Numbered from the stretch's first letter, positions 32,675 to 40,264 are shown. The stretch: DNA of 40,264 nt from Rhizobium sp. Q54 (GCA_945903635.1 CAMDOT010000027.1:1-40264); one strand, 5' to 3'. A program made the numbers and translations. Notes: a model not told the origin generated them from the sequence alone.

Positions 32675-33259
32675 ATGGCAGTGGCATCAGAAAAGAGAGG
32701 CCCGTGGGGCGTCGTTGCCGAGAAAACGGTCTACGACAATCCGTGGATACGAGTGACTCACAGCGACGTTGTTACACCCGGCGGCGACGCGGGCATTTAT
32801 GGAACGGTCCACTACAAGAACCTCGCCATAGGCGTCGTGCCGGTGGATGCGGAGCAGCACACCTACCTCATCGGTCAATATCGCTTCCCTCTGAAGAGCT
32901 ACAGTTGGGAAATCCCCGAAGGGGGTGGTGCTTTCGGGGTCGACCCGCTGCAGGAAGCGGCCCGGGAGCTGCAGGAAGAGACCGGCCTCATCGCCGCACG
33001 CTGGCAGAAGCTTCTCGAGTGCGATCTGTCCAACTCGGTTTCCGACGAACGCGCCGTTGCCTATCTGGCCTGGCAGCTGACTGCAGGCAAATCGTCGCCC
33101 GAGCCTACCGAGGAACTTGCAATCAGGCGGCTTCCTCTTGCCGAGGCTTTCCGGATGGTCGCTGATGGTACGATTCGTGACGCGCTCAGTGTGATTGCTC
33201 TTCAAGCGGTGCAATTGCTCCAGGCCGAGCGCCGACTGCCGCTTTTTGGAGAGCGCTAA
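32675..33259 (+). CDS. NUDIX hydrolase, ADP-ribose pyrophosphatase-like
   Basis: 194 residues. After a beta-rich N-terminal domain (KTVYDNPWIRVTHSDVVTPG) typical of dimeric ADP-ribose pyrophosphatases, the NUDIX box is G84-x5-D90-x7-R98E99-LQ-E101E102-T-G104L; the first Glu of the consensus is Asp, the metal-binding REXXEE core is intact. It would hydrolyse a nucleoside diphosphate linked to another moiety, such as ADP-ribose, with Mg2+. The ATG at 32675 has GAGG abutting it; the GTG two codons later (32681) has the better spacing, so the true start may be there. It has no clear operon partner. The gene lies about 1.9 kb from the convergently oriented end of the TIR gene region. Confidence 0.9.
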   Translation: MAVASEKRGPWGVVAEKTVYDNPWIRVTHSDVVTPGGDAGIYGTVHYKNLAIGVVPVDAEQHTYLIGQYRFPLKSYSWEIPEGGGAFGVDPLQEAARELQEETGLIAARWQKLLECDLSNSVSDERAVAYLAWQLTAGKSSPEPTEELAIRRLPLAEAFRMVADGTIRDALSVIALQAVQLLQAERRLPLFGER

Positions 33260-33390
33260 CTGGCCTCAAGGTGCGGGTGTCTAAACTTCCACAGGTCGAT
33301 CCGCCGGGCGCCAGTTGACGAACTCGTGCGCGAGCTGACGCCGGCTTAAATCCGCTCCGCAATTCGAAGCCGCTGTGCTTCACTGCCGGG

Positions 33391-34218
33391 ATGACCCCCT
33401 ACCTCGGACACTCGGCCATCGTCTTCGGAGCGACCAGCGGCATGGGGGCGGCGACGGCTCTCCTCCTGGCCGAGCGTGGCGCCAACGTCACGCTCGTCGG
33501 CCGCCGGGCCGATCTCGGCGAGGAAATCGCCCGGAAGTGCGCGGCGACAGGCCGGGCCTGTCATTTCATCCAGGCCGATATCGCCAAGGACGACCAAGTC
33601 GATGCCGCCGTAAGGTCCGCCGTCACGGCCTATGGCCGCATTACCATGGCCGCCAATGTCGCCGCGACCGACATCGCCAAGCCGCTTGTCGAGCTCACCG
33701 ATGCCGACTTTGACACCTTGTTCAATACCAACACCCGCGGCACCTGGCATTGCCTGAAGCATGAAATCAAAGCCATGCTTGAAACGGGCGGCGGGAGCAT
33801 CGTCAACGTGAACTCCATCGGCAGCCACATCACCATCGGCGGCAACTCCCTCTACGGCGCCAGCAAGCGAGCCATCACCGCCCTCACCGAATACGCCGCC
33901 TTCGAGTACGGCGCCGCCGGCATCCGGGTCAACCAGACCTCCCCCGGTGCCACCCGCACCGAGATGCTCCAGGGCTGGATCGACATGGCCGCCGCCTCGG
34001 GCATCACCATGCCCGACTTCGAAGCCACCGCCGTCTTGCGCCGCCTCAGCAGCCCGCGCGAACAAGCCACTGTCATCGCCTTCCTCCTCTCCGACGAGGC
34101 CTCCTATATTACCGGAGTCGACATCCCCGTTGACGGCGGCACCATCCTCCTCAACCGCGGTGTCCCCACGCCCACGGGAGCCGCCCCGCCCACCCCCGGC
34201 GACGCCTACCGGAAATGA
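33391..34218 (+). CDS. SDR family oxidoreductase (canonical)
   Basis: 275 residues with every classical SDR element: nucleotide loop GATSGMG (13-19), an NVA variant of NNAG at 89-91, catalytic Ser142 (NVNSIG), Tyr155 and Lys159 (YGASK), and the C-terminal ITGVDIPVDGG. GRRAD after the second strand suggests NADP(H) preference. It would oxidise an alcohol or reduce a ketone. The last 20 residues (RGVPTPTGAAPPTPGD) are a proline-rich tail beyond the usual fold. It contrasts with the degenerate SDR at 1836. It is convergent with the cupin-like gene 21 bases away. Substrate unknown. Confidence 0.93.
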   Translation: MTPYLGHSAIVFGATSGMGAATALLLAERGANVTLVGRRADLGEEIARKCAATGRACHFIQADIAKDDQVDAAVRSAVTAYGRITMAANVAATDIAKPLVELTDADFDTLFNTNTRGTWHCLKHEIKAMLETGGGSIVNVNSIGSHITIGGNSLYGASKRAITALTEYAAFEYGAAGIRVNQTSPGATRTEMLQGWIDMAAASGITMPDFEATAVLRRLSSPREQATVIAFLLSDEASYITGVDIPVDGGTILLNRGVPTPTGAAPPTPGDAYRK

Positions 34219-34239
34219 TTTTGACGGACGGGCAGAGCG

Positions 34240-34821
34240 TCAAACGCCCAACGGGGCGTCCTGACCGACAACCAGCTTGTACATCGCACGAACCTCGTCG
34301 GAGACGCGGTGCGTGTCTTCCATCAGGTTGCGCGGCGTGATCGCGATGAAGGCGATTTCCCAGTTGTCCGGTTTGGGCGTGCCGACTCTCGGCAGGAAGG
34401 CGTGCGGCGCGCCGGGCGCGTTGTGGAAATGGCCGCCGTCAATCACCGGCGTCAGCAACGGTTTTCCATTTTCGTCGATGGAAAAGCCTTCCGCCTCGCC
34501 CACGACATACATCGGGAACTGATCGGTGCGGCTGGCGATGTGTGTGTGAAGCTCGACTTTCGGCAGGAACACCGCCGCGACGCCGCGGCCGTGCCGGTTC
34601 TGGCCCAGACGCCACGCGCCGGGTCCGGTCAGATCCGGCGCAGCGGACGACAGGTGATATTCCGGGCGGGCCAGAATGGTGCGCAAGGCTTCCTTGGGGT
34701 TGAATTCGGGACCGGCCACGGCGCGAGCCTTGCTGAAGTCCGCGTAAACGGACTTCATCCACTGAAGCTCGTCATCGGCCAGTTCGTGGTCGAGAACCGG
34801 GAGGGTCGCGCCTGCGGGCAT
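34240..34821 (-). CDS. Cupin-like protein, unknown
   Basis: 193 residues, cytosolic. The middle of the protein has a cupin-like arrangement: KVELHTHIASRTDQFPMYVV with HTH, then GHFHNAPGAPHAFLP, giving four or five histidines that could bind a metal across the beta barrel. The C-terminus is helical (NLMEDTHRVSDEVRAMYKLV). AGGAG lies seven bases before the ATG. A 20-base inverted repeat lies 38 to 57 bases upstream of the start. It is convergent with the SDR and 125 bases from the TIR gene's end on the same strand. I do not recognise a characterised homologue. Confidence 0.72.
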   Translation of the reverse strand: MPAGATLPVLDHELADDELQWMKSVYADFSKARAVAGPEFNPKEALRTILARPEYHLSSAAPDLTGPGAWRLGQNRHGRGVAAVFLPKVELHTHIASRTDQFPMYVVGEAEGFSIDENGKPLLTPVIDGGHFHNAPGAPHAFLPRVGTPKPDNWEIAFIAITPRNLMEDTHRVSDEVRAMYKLVVGQDAPLGV

Positions 34822-34858
34822 GGAAGGCTCCTCTGCCTAATTCTTCTGTCTTACTTTT

Positions 34859-34878
34859 TATCCGGGATTGTCCGGATA
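34859..34878. promoter_or_regulatory. Inverted repeat TATCCGG-N6-CCGGATA upstream of the cupin-like gene
   Basis: Seven-base perfect arms at 34859-34865 and 34872-34878, 38-57 bases before the cupin-like start. No T-tract follows in either direction, so an operator is more likely than a terminator. Inference only. Confidence 0.35.
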
Positions 34879-34946
34879 GTCAGCGATTTCTGCGTTTCGA
34901 CTAACCTGTCAAAGAAGTTCGTTCCATGATCTGGCGGAAGTGATCG

Positions 34947-35141
34947 TTATCCCAGCAGTTTTAGTCTTTCTGCTAGATCCTCCGCCATCCAATCGTCTGC
35001 AGGCACGATCTGCCCTACCGCACGTAAGCGGCTCTCGATCTCCTGCGCTTTCACTAGCAGCGACCTGGCTTTCTCTTTGGAGCCGTTTGCGTAGGCTTCA
35101 GCAAGCCTCACACAACCAACCATTGCACTACGCTGTCGCGC
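34947..35141 (-). pseudogene. Out-of-frame C-terminal TPR continuation of the TIR-NACHT-TPR gene
   Basis: Just after the stop codon of the large gene, the neighbouring frame continues with ARQRSAMVGCVRLAEAYANG and KARSLLVKAQEIESRLRA, ending at a TAA at 34947-34949. Its QRSAMVGCVRLAEA aligns in register with repeats inside the big protein (QRDLICSHLRVGDI, QRDLSISFDRIGGV), so these 64 codons were almost certainly part of the same protein. The frames would be joined by one base fewer in the GGG run at 35141-35143 (minus-strand reading), giving about 1154 residues. It may be a sequencing error, a real mutation or, less likely, a programmed event. Confidence 0.65.
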
Positions 35142-38100
35142 CCGGATCTTCCGGTCGTTCCCTCGCCATCTTCTCCGCAATCTCTAAGCTCGCACAAAGG
35201 TATGTTGTTGCCTCCCCAACCTCGCCTTTAGCCTTCAATGCCATTCCGAGCATGGCGTAAAACTCCCCAAGCATACTCTCTCGCGAAATGCTTAGCGCCC
35301 CCTTAAAGCGTTCGACCATTTCTAGGCATGAACGAAGTATTGCGATCGCAATATCTACCTCACCTCGGTGAAGCCGCAAATCTCCCAGATCGATACACGC
35401 CCGCACCAGCCCGTCTTCCTTGTCAGAATCTCGAGAACTAAGGTGCCGCATTATCAAATGCTGGTCGGTATAGGCTGCCAAAGCTGCGTCGAGCCTGTTT
35501 GTGAATTTATTCAATTCACCAATACGCCGACATATGCTGGCCAACAGATATTGCCATGTAGGATTTTGAGTATCAGAGGCAACAAGTTGCTGCGCCAATT
35601 TCAACGCGGTTAGAAAGACTTGCAGCGCTTTTGAAGCCTCCATCTCCAGCACATGTATGTCGCCGACTCGTAGGTGAGAGCATATCAAGTCCCGCTGGAG
35701 GGCCGCATTTGAGGGGTCCCTTTTTGCAAGCTTCTCCGCGACTGACAGACCTCGCACATAGTTGGACATTGCCTCGGACAACCTGCCCCATTCCTTAAGC
35801 ACTCCTCCAATTCGATCAAAGGAGATGGAAAGGTCTCGTTGCCAAACAACGTTATTGGGATCGGTCACGAGCAACCGCTCGACTATCGCAAGGCCCTGGC
35901 GAAAATGCTCCAAGGCACCAGAAAGCTGCCCTTCATTCTTTAATACATCTGCGACATCATTGTGAGCCAATGCCTTTGAGCGCTGATAGGACTCTTCGGC
36001 TGGCACCTTTTCGGTTAAGAAGCGCGCCGTTACCAAGCTTTCTTCATATTTTTTGAGTGCCGTGTGTGAGTCACCCTTAGACACCGCGACACGACCAAGC
36101 AACGTCTGAAACCCTCGGAGATCATCTCGGAGATTCAGCCTTTCTGGATATGCTTGAACCAAACTGAGAATACTCTTTATACCCTTCAAAAGAGCTTCTT
36201 GTGCATCTGCTGTATCTCCTCGCTCAAGAAGAGCATGTCCAAGGCCCCAGTATGTAGAGGATACGTTCCTTCGATTGTCAGGATGCTGAGGCATTGCCGT
36301 AGCTGTGCGCTCTGCCAGAGATGCGGCCTTTCTGAGATGCGCCAATGCATCAGATGGATTTCCTCTCTTCGTCAGCATTTCACCAATATCAAGGTGAGTC
36401 CTTGACAACTTTATTTGGGAGTCGATGTCTTTCGGTTGCTCGGAGTTTAATAGTTTCCGAATTGACAAGGACTTACGATAATTGTCCAACGCCGTGCTTC
36501 CATCGCCAATCGTCGCAAATATACCCGCCATGGCTTCGTATGCGTCGGCGTGTCGAGCCTTGTCGCCCACAAGGCCGGCCAAGCGTCCAATCATTTGCCA
36601 CCACGCAAGCGCGTCCTGCCAGGCGTACTGTTCAGCTTGCCTCGCGGCTTCCTCGACCAGAATAGGAATCAGGGAAATCCATGACCGGGCCTTCAGGAGG
36701 CCTACAAGTTCCTCCGATCGGAGGCGAAGAATTTGGCGCGGCAGCTCACGAGCTAGGTAGCTGTCGAGCGGCGCGCCCTTTGAATCGTTGGGAAGATATT
36801 CCCAAAGCGCACTTCCCAAGCGAACGACGGCCTCCTCTTGATCAATAAAGAAGCGTGCGCCCGCTTTGGTAGGATCAACTAGCCAGTCTCGCAGACTCTT
36901 GTGAAAGGGTGTTATCCCTGCGAGGCGACGCTCAAACAACGTTGGCAGATCATCAAGCGCCGTCGCCTCGTCGCGCTTCGACCAGCCCAGCAGTTTTCCA
37001 ATCCAAGCCAATGGCACCGGTTGTTCTGAAGCGGCGAGTATTTCCAGAACGGGTCTACATTCTTGATAGCGAGCATCGGTCGGAAACGCCCGAAAAAACC
37101 ATCGCTCGTACAGTCCAACAAGTCCCTGAGGAAACTCGGCGGTTCTTTCGAGTTCGACAAGACCATCTTTTACTGCTTGAAAAAACATCCTCGCGTACAG
37201 AAAATTTCCCTCGGAATGCTCGACGATTGAGTCGGCTATGGAGTTCATCGCGGACTCCTTGACATGCATTTGCGACAGACTTCGTCGCACAAATTTCTGC
37301 AAGTCTACGATGTTTTCATTTGCGTCAGCATCGATTGGCAGTATGCGGAAGGCCGCCAACTGACGCTTAATTGGCTCTTCGGGGCGGCTGGTAACAACAC
37401 AAGAAATCCACGCGGGCAGCTTCGCGGCCTCTGAGCTAAGGACTTCAGCAAGTTCACTTCTGCCATCTCGGAGAGTTTCATCCAACCCATCGATAACCAC
37501 GACGTATTTACTCGCGCGGCGACCTCCATCGATCGCTCTGTTGAGTGGCTCGACAAGTATCCATGCAAAGAGCGCCATGGCACTCTTGCTATTGATATTG
37601 GCCCCGTCGAGATCTTGGCTTTCGAGACGATCGAGCAGTAGTCGCCGGTAGTCGGGCAATCTGCTTGCAATTTGAAAAGAGATTGTTCGAATGACGCGAG
37701 CTGCGTCCCGCCGATCTTCATCATTATAGCGACAGAGATTTATTCCTATAACGTCGACTTTTCCAAAATGTGCGAGCCACGCGGCAAATGCGCTTTTTCC
37801 GGTGCCAGCTCCACCACTTAGCCAAAGCAGAGGCGACTCTTTCTCGTTTCTCCACGCTTCCAGTTGCCGGTGCAGCCATTCGCGACCAACAAAGCCGAGA
37901 GTAAGCTGGCCGATATCTGCCGCTTGTGTAATCGGCGCAAGGCGCCGGTCGAGTTCTGCAATTTCTCCTGAAAATCGCTCGGTTTGTGGAGCCTTCAGGA
38001 GGCCGAGAAGCGCATCCAACTTCTCCTGATACCAGTTACCAAACTCGGCAGTCGATATCCTGTCCTGCCATTCTTGCATGTCTAACCACTGGATGTGGCT

Positions 38101-38412
38101 CACCGACACAGGCGGCGCCGCTGCTACTTCCTTTTCGAGGAGTACAGTTGCGAGACCGCCACCTTTTTCATGAAGTACGATCTGCAATTCGGCCAGGCAA
38201 ACGCCGGGATCTCTCACTGAATGTGCCGACAGAAAAGCTATGGTCCAATCTGTATCTTTGAGACCATCGACAATACTGCGCCGCCAATCGTCACCAACCT
38301 TTATCGAGGACCTATCCCTCCAAGTGATGTGACCAGCGGCTTGTAGGTCGCGTTCAATGAGCTCTACCATTCGTTCATTGTCGTCGTGGCCATAGCTAAT
38401 AAAGATTTTCAT
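35128..38412 (-). CDS. TIR-NACHT-TPR protein, candidate anti-phage NLR-like defence protein
   Basis: 1094 residues. Residues 1-115 are a TIR domain (KIFISYGHDDNERMVELIE at the start, FLSAHSVRDPGVCLAELQIV with the candidate NADase Glu75). Residues 170-510 are a NACHT-type STAND ATPase: GFVGREWLHRQLEAW linker, Walker A GGAGTGKS (200-207), Walker B VVVIDGLDE (304-312), the VVTSRPE sensor (339-345) and TPFHKSLRDWLV at 501. From about 590 to the end are tetratricopeptide repeats with QRDL-type helices, the probable ligand sensor. Known relatives oligomerise on sensing phage and deplete NAD+. The gene is visibly AT-richer than its flanks, suggesting transfer. It stands alone; its tail is frameshifted. 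Confidence 0.9.
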   Translation of the reverse strand: MKIFISYGHDDNERMVELIERDLQAAGHITWRDRSSIKVGDDWRRSIVDGLKDTDWTIAFLSAHSVRDPGVCLAELQIVLHEKGGGLATVLLEKEVAAAPPVSVSHIQWLDMQEWQDRISTAEFGNWYQEKLDALLGLLKAPQTERFSGEIAELDRRLAPITQAADIGQLTLGFVGREWLHRQLEAWRNEKESPLLWLSGGAGTGKSAFAAWLAHFGKVDVIGINLCRYNDEDRRDAARVIRTISFQIASRLPDYRRLLLDRLESQDLDGANINSKSAMALFAWILVEPLNRAIDGGRRASKYVVVIDGLDETLRDGRSELAEVLSSEAAKLPAWISCVVTSRPEEPIKRQLAAFRILPIDADANENIVDLQKFVRRSLSQMHVKESAMNSIADSIVEHSEGNFLYARMFFQAVKDGLVELERTAEFPQGLVGLYERWFFRAFPTDARYQECRPVLEILAASEQPVPLAWIGKLLGWSKRDEATALDDLPTLFERRLAGITPFHKSLRDWLVDPTKAGARFFIDQEEAVVRLGSALWEYLPNDSKGAPLDSYLARELPRQILRLRSEELVGLLKARSWISLIPILVEEAARQAEQYAWQDALAWWQMIGRLAGLVGDKARHADAYEAMAGIFATIGDGSTALDNYRKSLSIRKLLNSEQPKDIDSQIKLSRTHLDIGEMLTKRGNPSDALAHLRKAASLAERTATAMPQHPDNRRNVSSTYWGLGHALLERGDTADAQEALLKGIKSILSLVQAYPERLNLRDDLRGFQTLLGRVAVSKGDSHTALKKYEESLVTARFLTEKVPAEESYQRSKALAHNDVADVLKNEGQLSGALEHFRQGLAIVERLLVTDPNNVVWQRDLSISFDRIGGVLKEWGRLSEAMSNYVRGLSVAEKLAKRDPSNAALQRDLICSHLRVGDIHVLEMEASKALQVFLTALKLAQQLVASDTQNPTWQYLLASICRRIGELNKFTNRLDAALAAYTDQHLIMRHLSSRDSDKEDGLVRACIDLGDLRLHRGEVDIAIAILRSCLEMVERFKGALSISRESMLGEFYAMLGMALKAKGEVGEATTYLCASLEIAEKMARERPEDPGATA

Positions 38413-38661
38413 GGTCGCGGTCGGGTCCCTAAAGCAGCCAGCGCTTGCCAGCCGGTGTCCCAGGCTGCCGGTTCCTAGCTATGCAAGCTTGAGTTTAGCT
38501 GTCTTAGAACGTCCGCGCCCGCGGCGAGTGCACGGAGAAGGCCGCTCGTGCGGTGCGGATAAAGTTGCGCTTGGGTATGATGGCGTCTGCGTTGCCGTTC
38601 ATTCTCGATCCCTACACTTGCGACGAGCAAAGCGGGAGAGTTTGTCATCCGTAGGGCCCCC

Positions 38662-38690
38662 TTGACAGGAAATCGTCGACTTCCTATATA
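38662..38690 (+). promoter_or_regulatory. Near-consensus sigma70 promoter ahead of the HTH gene
   Basis: TTGACA at 38662-38667 is separated by exactly 17 bases from TATATA at 38685-38690, and the HTH GTG start follows 18 bases later. It is the best promoter I see in the window. An inverted repeat (GACAGGA at 38664-38670, TCCTGTC at 38691-38697) brackets it, overlapping the -35 box and abutting the -10, as an autoregulator operator would. Confidence 0.65.
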
Positions 38691-38697
38691 TCCTGTC
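38664..38697. promoter_or_regulatory. Inverted repeat GACAGGA...TCCTGTC, possible operator
   Basis: Seven-base perfect arms 20 bases apart flank the promoter. GACAGGAAAT from the left arm recurs at 39045-39054, ahead of the ABC binding-protein gene. A DNA-binding product of the adjacent HTH gene would be the natural reader, but that gene is broken here. Confidence 0.5.
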
Positions 38698-38708
38698 GAG
38701 GAGACCCC

Positions 38709-39013
38709 GTGACAGATCCGCGTTCCCCGACCCGCCACAACGGCCACCGCAAGTTCACCCGCCGCCGCGAGCGCCAGATGGCGTTCCTGAAGGCGCTGGG
38801 CGAGGCCGGCTCGCCCATGCGTCGGCCATCGTCGATATCGACCGCACAACGCCCTATACGTGGCGCAACACGCTCCTCGGCTTCGCGTCGGCCTGGGAGG
38901 CGGCCCTGGCAGAAGCGGCGGCGCGGCCGCGGCGGCGCGCCTATTGCGGCATGGCGCCCGGCCGCATGAACAACCGCCAGCTCTCCTATGTCATGGGCAA
39001 GCTTGCGCGGTGA
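38709..39013 (+). pseudogene. Frameshifted small helix-turn-helix protein gene
   Basis: From GTG at 38709 (GAGGAG five bases upstream) the frame reads KFTRRRERQMAFLKALGEAG, then loses register in the CCC run at 38814-38816. The neighbouring frame continues HASAIVDIDRTTPYTWRNTL, AWEAALAEAA and ends MNNRQLSYVMGKLAR at a TGA (39011-39013). Restoring one C joins them into a roughly 101-residue protein. The pattern RQMAFLKAL...AIVDIDRTTPYTWRN...AWEAAL resembles the HTH of phage terminase small subunits and similar DNA-binding proteins. The strong promoter suggests it was recently functional, or the frameshift is a sequencing error. Confidence 0.65.
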
Positions 39014-39044
39014 TCCTGTTCTTCTGAAATTCGACACTTCAGGC

Positions 39045-39054
39045 GACAGGAAAT
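39045..39054 (+). promoter_or_regulatory. Second GACAGGAAAT half-site
   Basis: An exact ten-base copy of the left operator arm at 38664-38673, 46 bases before the ABC binding-protein start. Sequence after it (ACCGTCTTATCC) loosely follows the first copy (CGTCGACTTCC). May mark shared control; could be chance. Confidence 0.35.
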
Positions 39055-39100
39055 ACCGTCTTATCCTTTATCTTCAATCCCTTGGTCGTGGCGCAATAAA

Positions 39101-40108
39101 ATGTCCCGAGTCCGCTCCCTCCCTTCCGCAGCCCTTCCCTCCCCCACGCTGGCGCGCCGCGCGCTGATCGCCGGCGCCCTCGCCGCACCGGCGTTGTGGC
39201 GCGCCGGTGCCCAGGCGCAGCCGCGCGAAAAGGTCGAGCTGCTGATCGACTGGAAGCCCTCGCCCACCTACGCGGGCTTCTTCCTGGCGCAGCAGACCGG
39301 CGCCTTCGAGCGGCGCGGGCTCGACGTCGAAATCGTGATCGGCCACGGCGCCTCCGCGGCGGCCGAGGGGATCGGCCGCGGCGACAGCACCTGGATCGGC
39401 TCGTCGAGCGGCGCCGCCACCGCCATCGCGCGCTCCAAAGGCGCGCAGGTGCGCAGCCTTGCCGTCTATTATCGCGAGACGCCGACGGTGATCTATTCGC
39501 TGGCGGACAGCGGCATCGTGAAGCCGCAGGATCTTTTAGGCCGCCGCATCGGCCTGGTGCCGGGCAGCATCACGGTCGAGGAATATCGCGCGCTGCTGAT
39601 TGCGAACAAGCTCGATCGCGCGCGCATCACCGAGGTGGAGGTCGGCTGGGATTCGGACGCTCTGCTGAATGGCAAGGTCGATGCGCTGATCGACTACAAG
39701 GAGATCGCGCCGGCCGAGCTGATGGCCGCGGGCAAAAAACTCGAAATCCTGCGGCTGGCCGATTTCGGCGTCGATTGCTACAGCCTGAACCTGGTCGTGA
39801 ACGCGGCGGCGTGGGCCGATCCGAAGCGGCGGCCCGTGGCGCGCAAGATCGCCGAGGCGCTGGCCGAGGCCTACGAGGTCGTGCGCGCGCGGCCGGCCGC
39901 TGCGTCGGCGTCGTTCATGGTGTTCTTCCCGGCGATGTCACCGCGCTATGTCGAGACCGGCATGGCCGACGTCGCCCGCCAGCTCGGTGCGCCGCCGGTC
40001 GGCGGCCAGACGCGCGCCGGCTGGCAGAAGACGATCGCGACCCTGGAGGGGCTCGGCCTGCTGGCGCGGCCCGTCACGCCGGGCGAAGTGGCGATCTTCG
40101 CGGATTGA
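39101..40108 (+). CDS. ABC transporter substrate-binding protein, NMT1/THI5-like (SsuA/TauA type)
   Basis: 335 residues with a Tat-like leader (LARRALIAGALAAPALWRAG, cleavage near AQAQP) and so predicted periplasmic. The mature N-terminus VELLIDWKPSPTYAGFFLAQ and GAFERRGLDVEIVIGHG are hallmarks of the NMT1/THI5-like family, which bind pyrimidines, sulfonates, nitrate or taurine-like ligands. LLGRRIGLVPGSITVEEYRAL and DALLNGKVDALIDY follow in normal order. No convincing ribosome site precedes the ATG. The permease and ATPase genes would be expected to follow, and the next frame begins three bases after the stop but is cut by the window edge. Family confident, ligand unknown. Confidence 0.92.
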   Translation: MSRVRSLPSAALPSPTLARRALIAGALAAPALWRAGAQAQPREKVELLIDWKPSPTYAGFFLAQQTGAFERRGLDVEIVIGHGASAAAEGIGRGDSTWIGSSSGAATAIARSKGAQVRSLAVYYRETPTVIYSLADSGIVKPQDLLGRRIGLVPGSITVEEYRALLIANKLDRARITEVEVGWDSDALLNGKVDALIDYKEIAPAELMAAGKKLEILRLADFGVDCYSLNLVVNAAAWADPKRRPVARKIAEALAEAYEVVRARPAAASASFMVFFPAMSPRYVETGMADVARQLGAPPVGGQTRAGWQKTIATLEGLGLLARPVTPGEVAIFAD

Positions 40109-40110
40109 AA

Positions 40111-40264
40111 ATGCACGCTTCTGCCGCGCATTGGCTGCACGCGGCGACCGGGTCAAAAGACAAGGAGACCAAAGGCTTGCGAGGCGTTCCAGCGGACTCC
40201 CGACCTCCACAGGGCGAAGAGGCCGAAAGCGCGTCAACCTCTTCCGGACCGCGCGCGTCCCGCG
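40111..40264 (+). CDS. Possible start of a further gene (truncated by window end)
   Basis: An ATG three bases after the binding-protein stop opens a frame that stays open to the window edge (51 codons). A TTG at 40177 in the same frame is preceded by AAGGAG nine bases upstream and may be the true start (LRGVPADSRPPQGEEAESAS). By position an ABC permease is expected, whose N-termini are often polar, but no membrane segment is reached, so identity is unproven. Confidence 0.35.
   Translation, partial: MHASAAHWLHAATGSKDKETKGLRGVPADSRPPQGEEAESASTSSGPRASR

Larger units (their letters stand above)
38413..38708. other. Intergenic region between the TIR gene and the HTH gene
   Basis: These 296 bases lie between divergent genes. 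No convincing coding frame, tRNA or repeat array is seen; the only weak ribosome site for the TIR gene is GGGACCCG just before its ATG. The right end carries the promoter and inverted repeat listed separately. Confidence 0.55.

Noticed and set aside
38475..38849. Minus-strand open frame between the TIR and HTH genes
   Set aside because: Arg/Ala/Gly-rich without domain, runs antisense through the HTH gene and promoter; no ribosome site.
1..40264. tRNA, rRNA, CRISPR array, IS transposase or integrase
   Set aside because: I looked for cloverleaf-like segments, regularly spaced repeats and DDE or tyrosine recombinase proteins and saw none that stand up.

Overview
The window is GC-rich, densely coded chromosomal DNA of the kind found in metabolically broad Alphaproteobacteria (Reyranella-, Bradyrhizobium- or Rhodospirillales-like). 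That placement is inferred from the GC content, the multiple stand-alone TctC/Bug binding proteins, the CoA-dependent catabolic genes and the intergenic GTCGTCCTGAGC...GTCGAAGGACC palindromes; no rRNA or tRNA is present to confirm it.

Bases 1-9 kb hold solute-binding proteins and a catabolic operon. A 5'-truncated TRAP binding protein is followed by a TctC protein. On the minus strand an operon runs YbhB-like protein > amidohydrolase > YghU-type GST > TctC > unusual SDR, with a 14-TM-type MFS exporter upstream. A third TctC gene is divergent from the exporter. No TctA/TctB or TRAP membrane gene is visible. Bases 9-16.6 kb carry, on the minus strand, a TPP-dependent enzyme > nitronate monooxygenase > DUF1194 group and a thiolase-like > DUF35 > 53-residue membrane peptide group, with small uncharacterised genes between them and an exported GlcG/HbpS protein at the end.

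Bases 16.8-25.8 kb are general catabolism: a TTC38-like TPR protein, an HpcH/HpaI aldolase translationally coupled to an acyl-CoA ligase, an OFA-type MFS carrier, a GFA protein, a luciferase-like monooxygenase, a class III CoA-transferase and a CitE-like lyase. A large palindromic element and a 32-bp-arm inverted repeat lie in this part.

Bases 25.9-31.3 kb form a distinct convergent locus. On the plus strand are a 15-codon leader, an RTX protein, a protein with two FDAAWY repeats and a SLGSNCELG motif, and a free acyl carrier protein, all overlapping stop-to-start. On the minus strand an adenylating ligase-carrier protein fusion overlaps a compact ketosynthase that keeps its Cys-His-His residues. 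I regard this as the best candidate for an undescribed biosynthetic or surface-modification system. Bases 31.6-34.8 kb hold a possible beta-trefoil protein, a cytosolic GlcG-like protein, a NUDIX hydrolase, an SDR and a cupin-like protein.

Bases 34.9-39.0 kb look acquired. A visibly AT-richer gene encodes a TIR-NACHT-TPR protein, the architecture of bacterial NLR-like anti-phage proteins, with an apparent frameshift near its C-terminus. Next to it is a frameshifted small helix-turn-helix gene behind a near-consensus promoter flanked by an inverted repeat. The window ends with an NMT1/THI5-type ABC binding protein and the possible start of a further gene.
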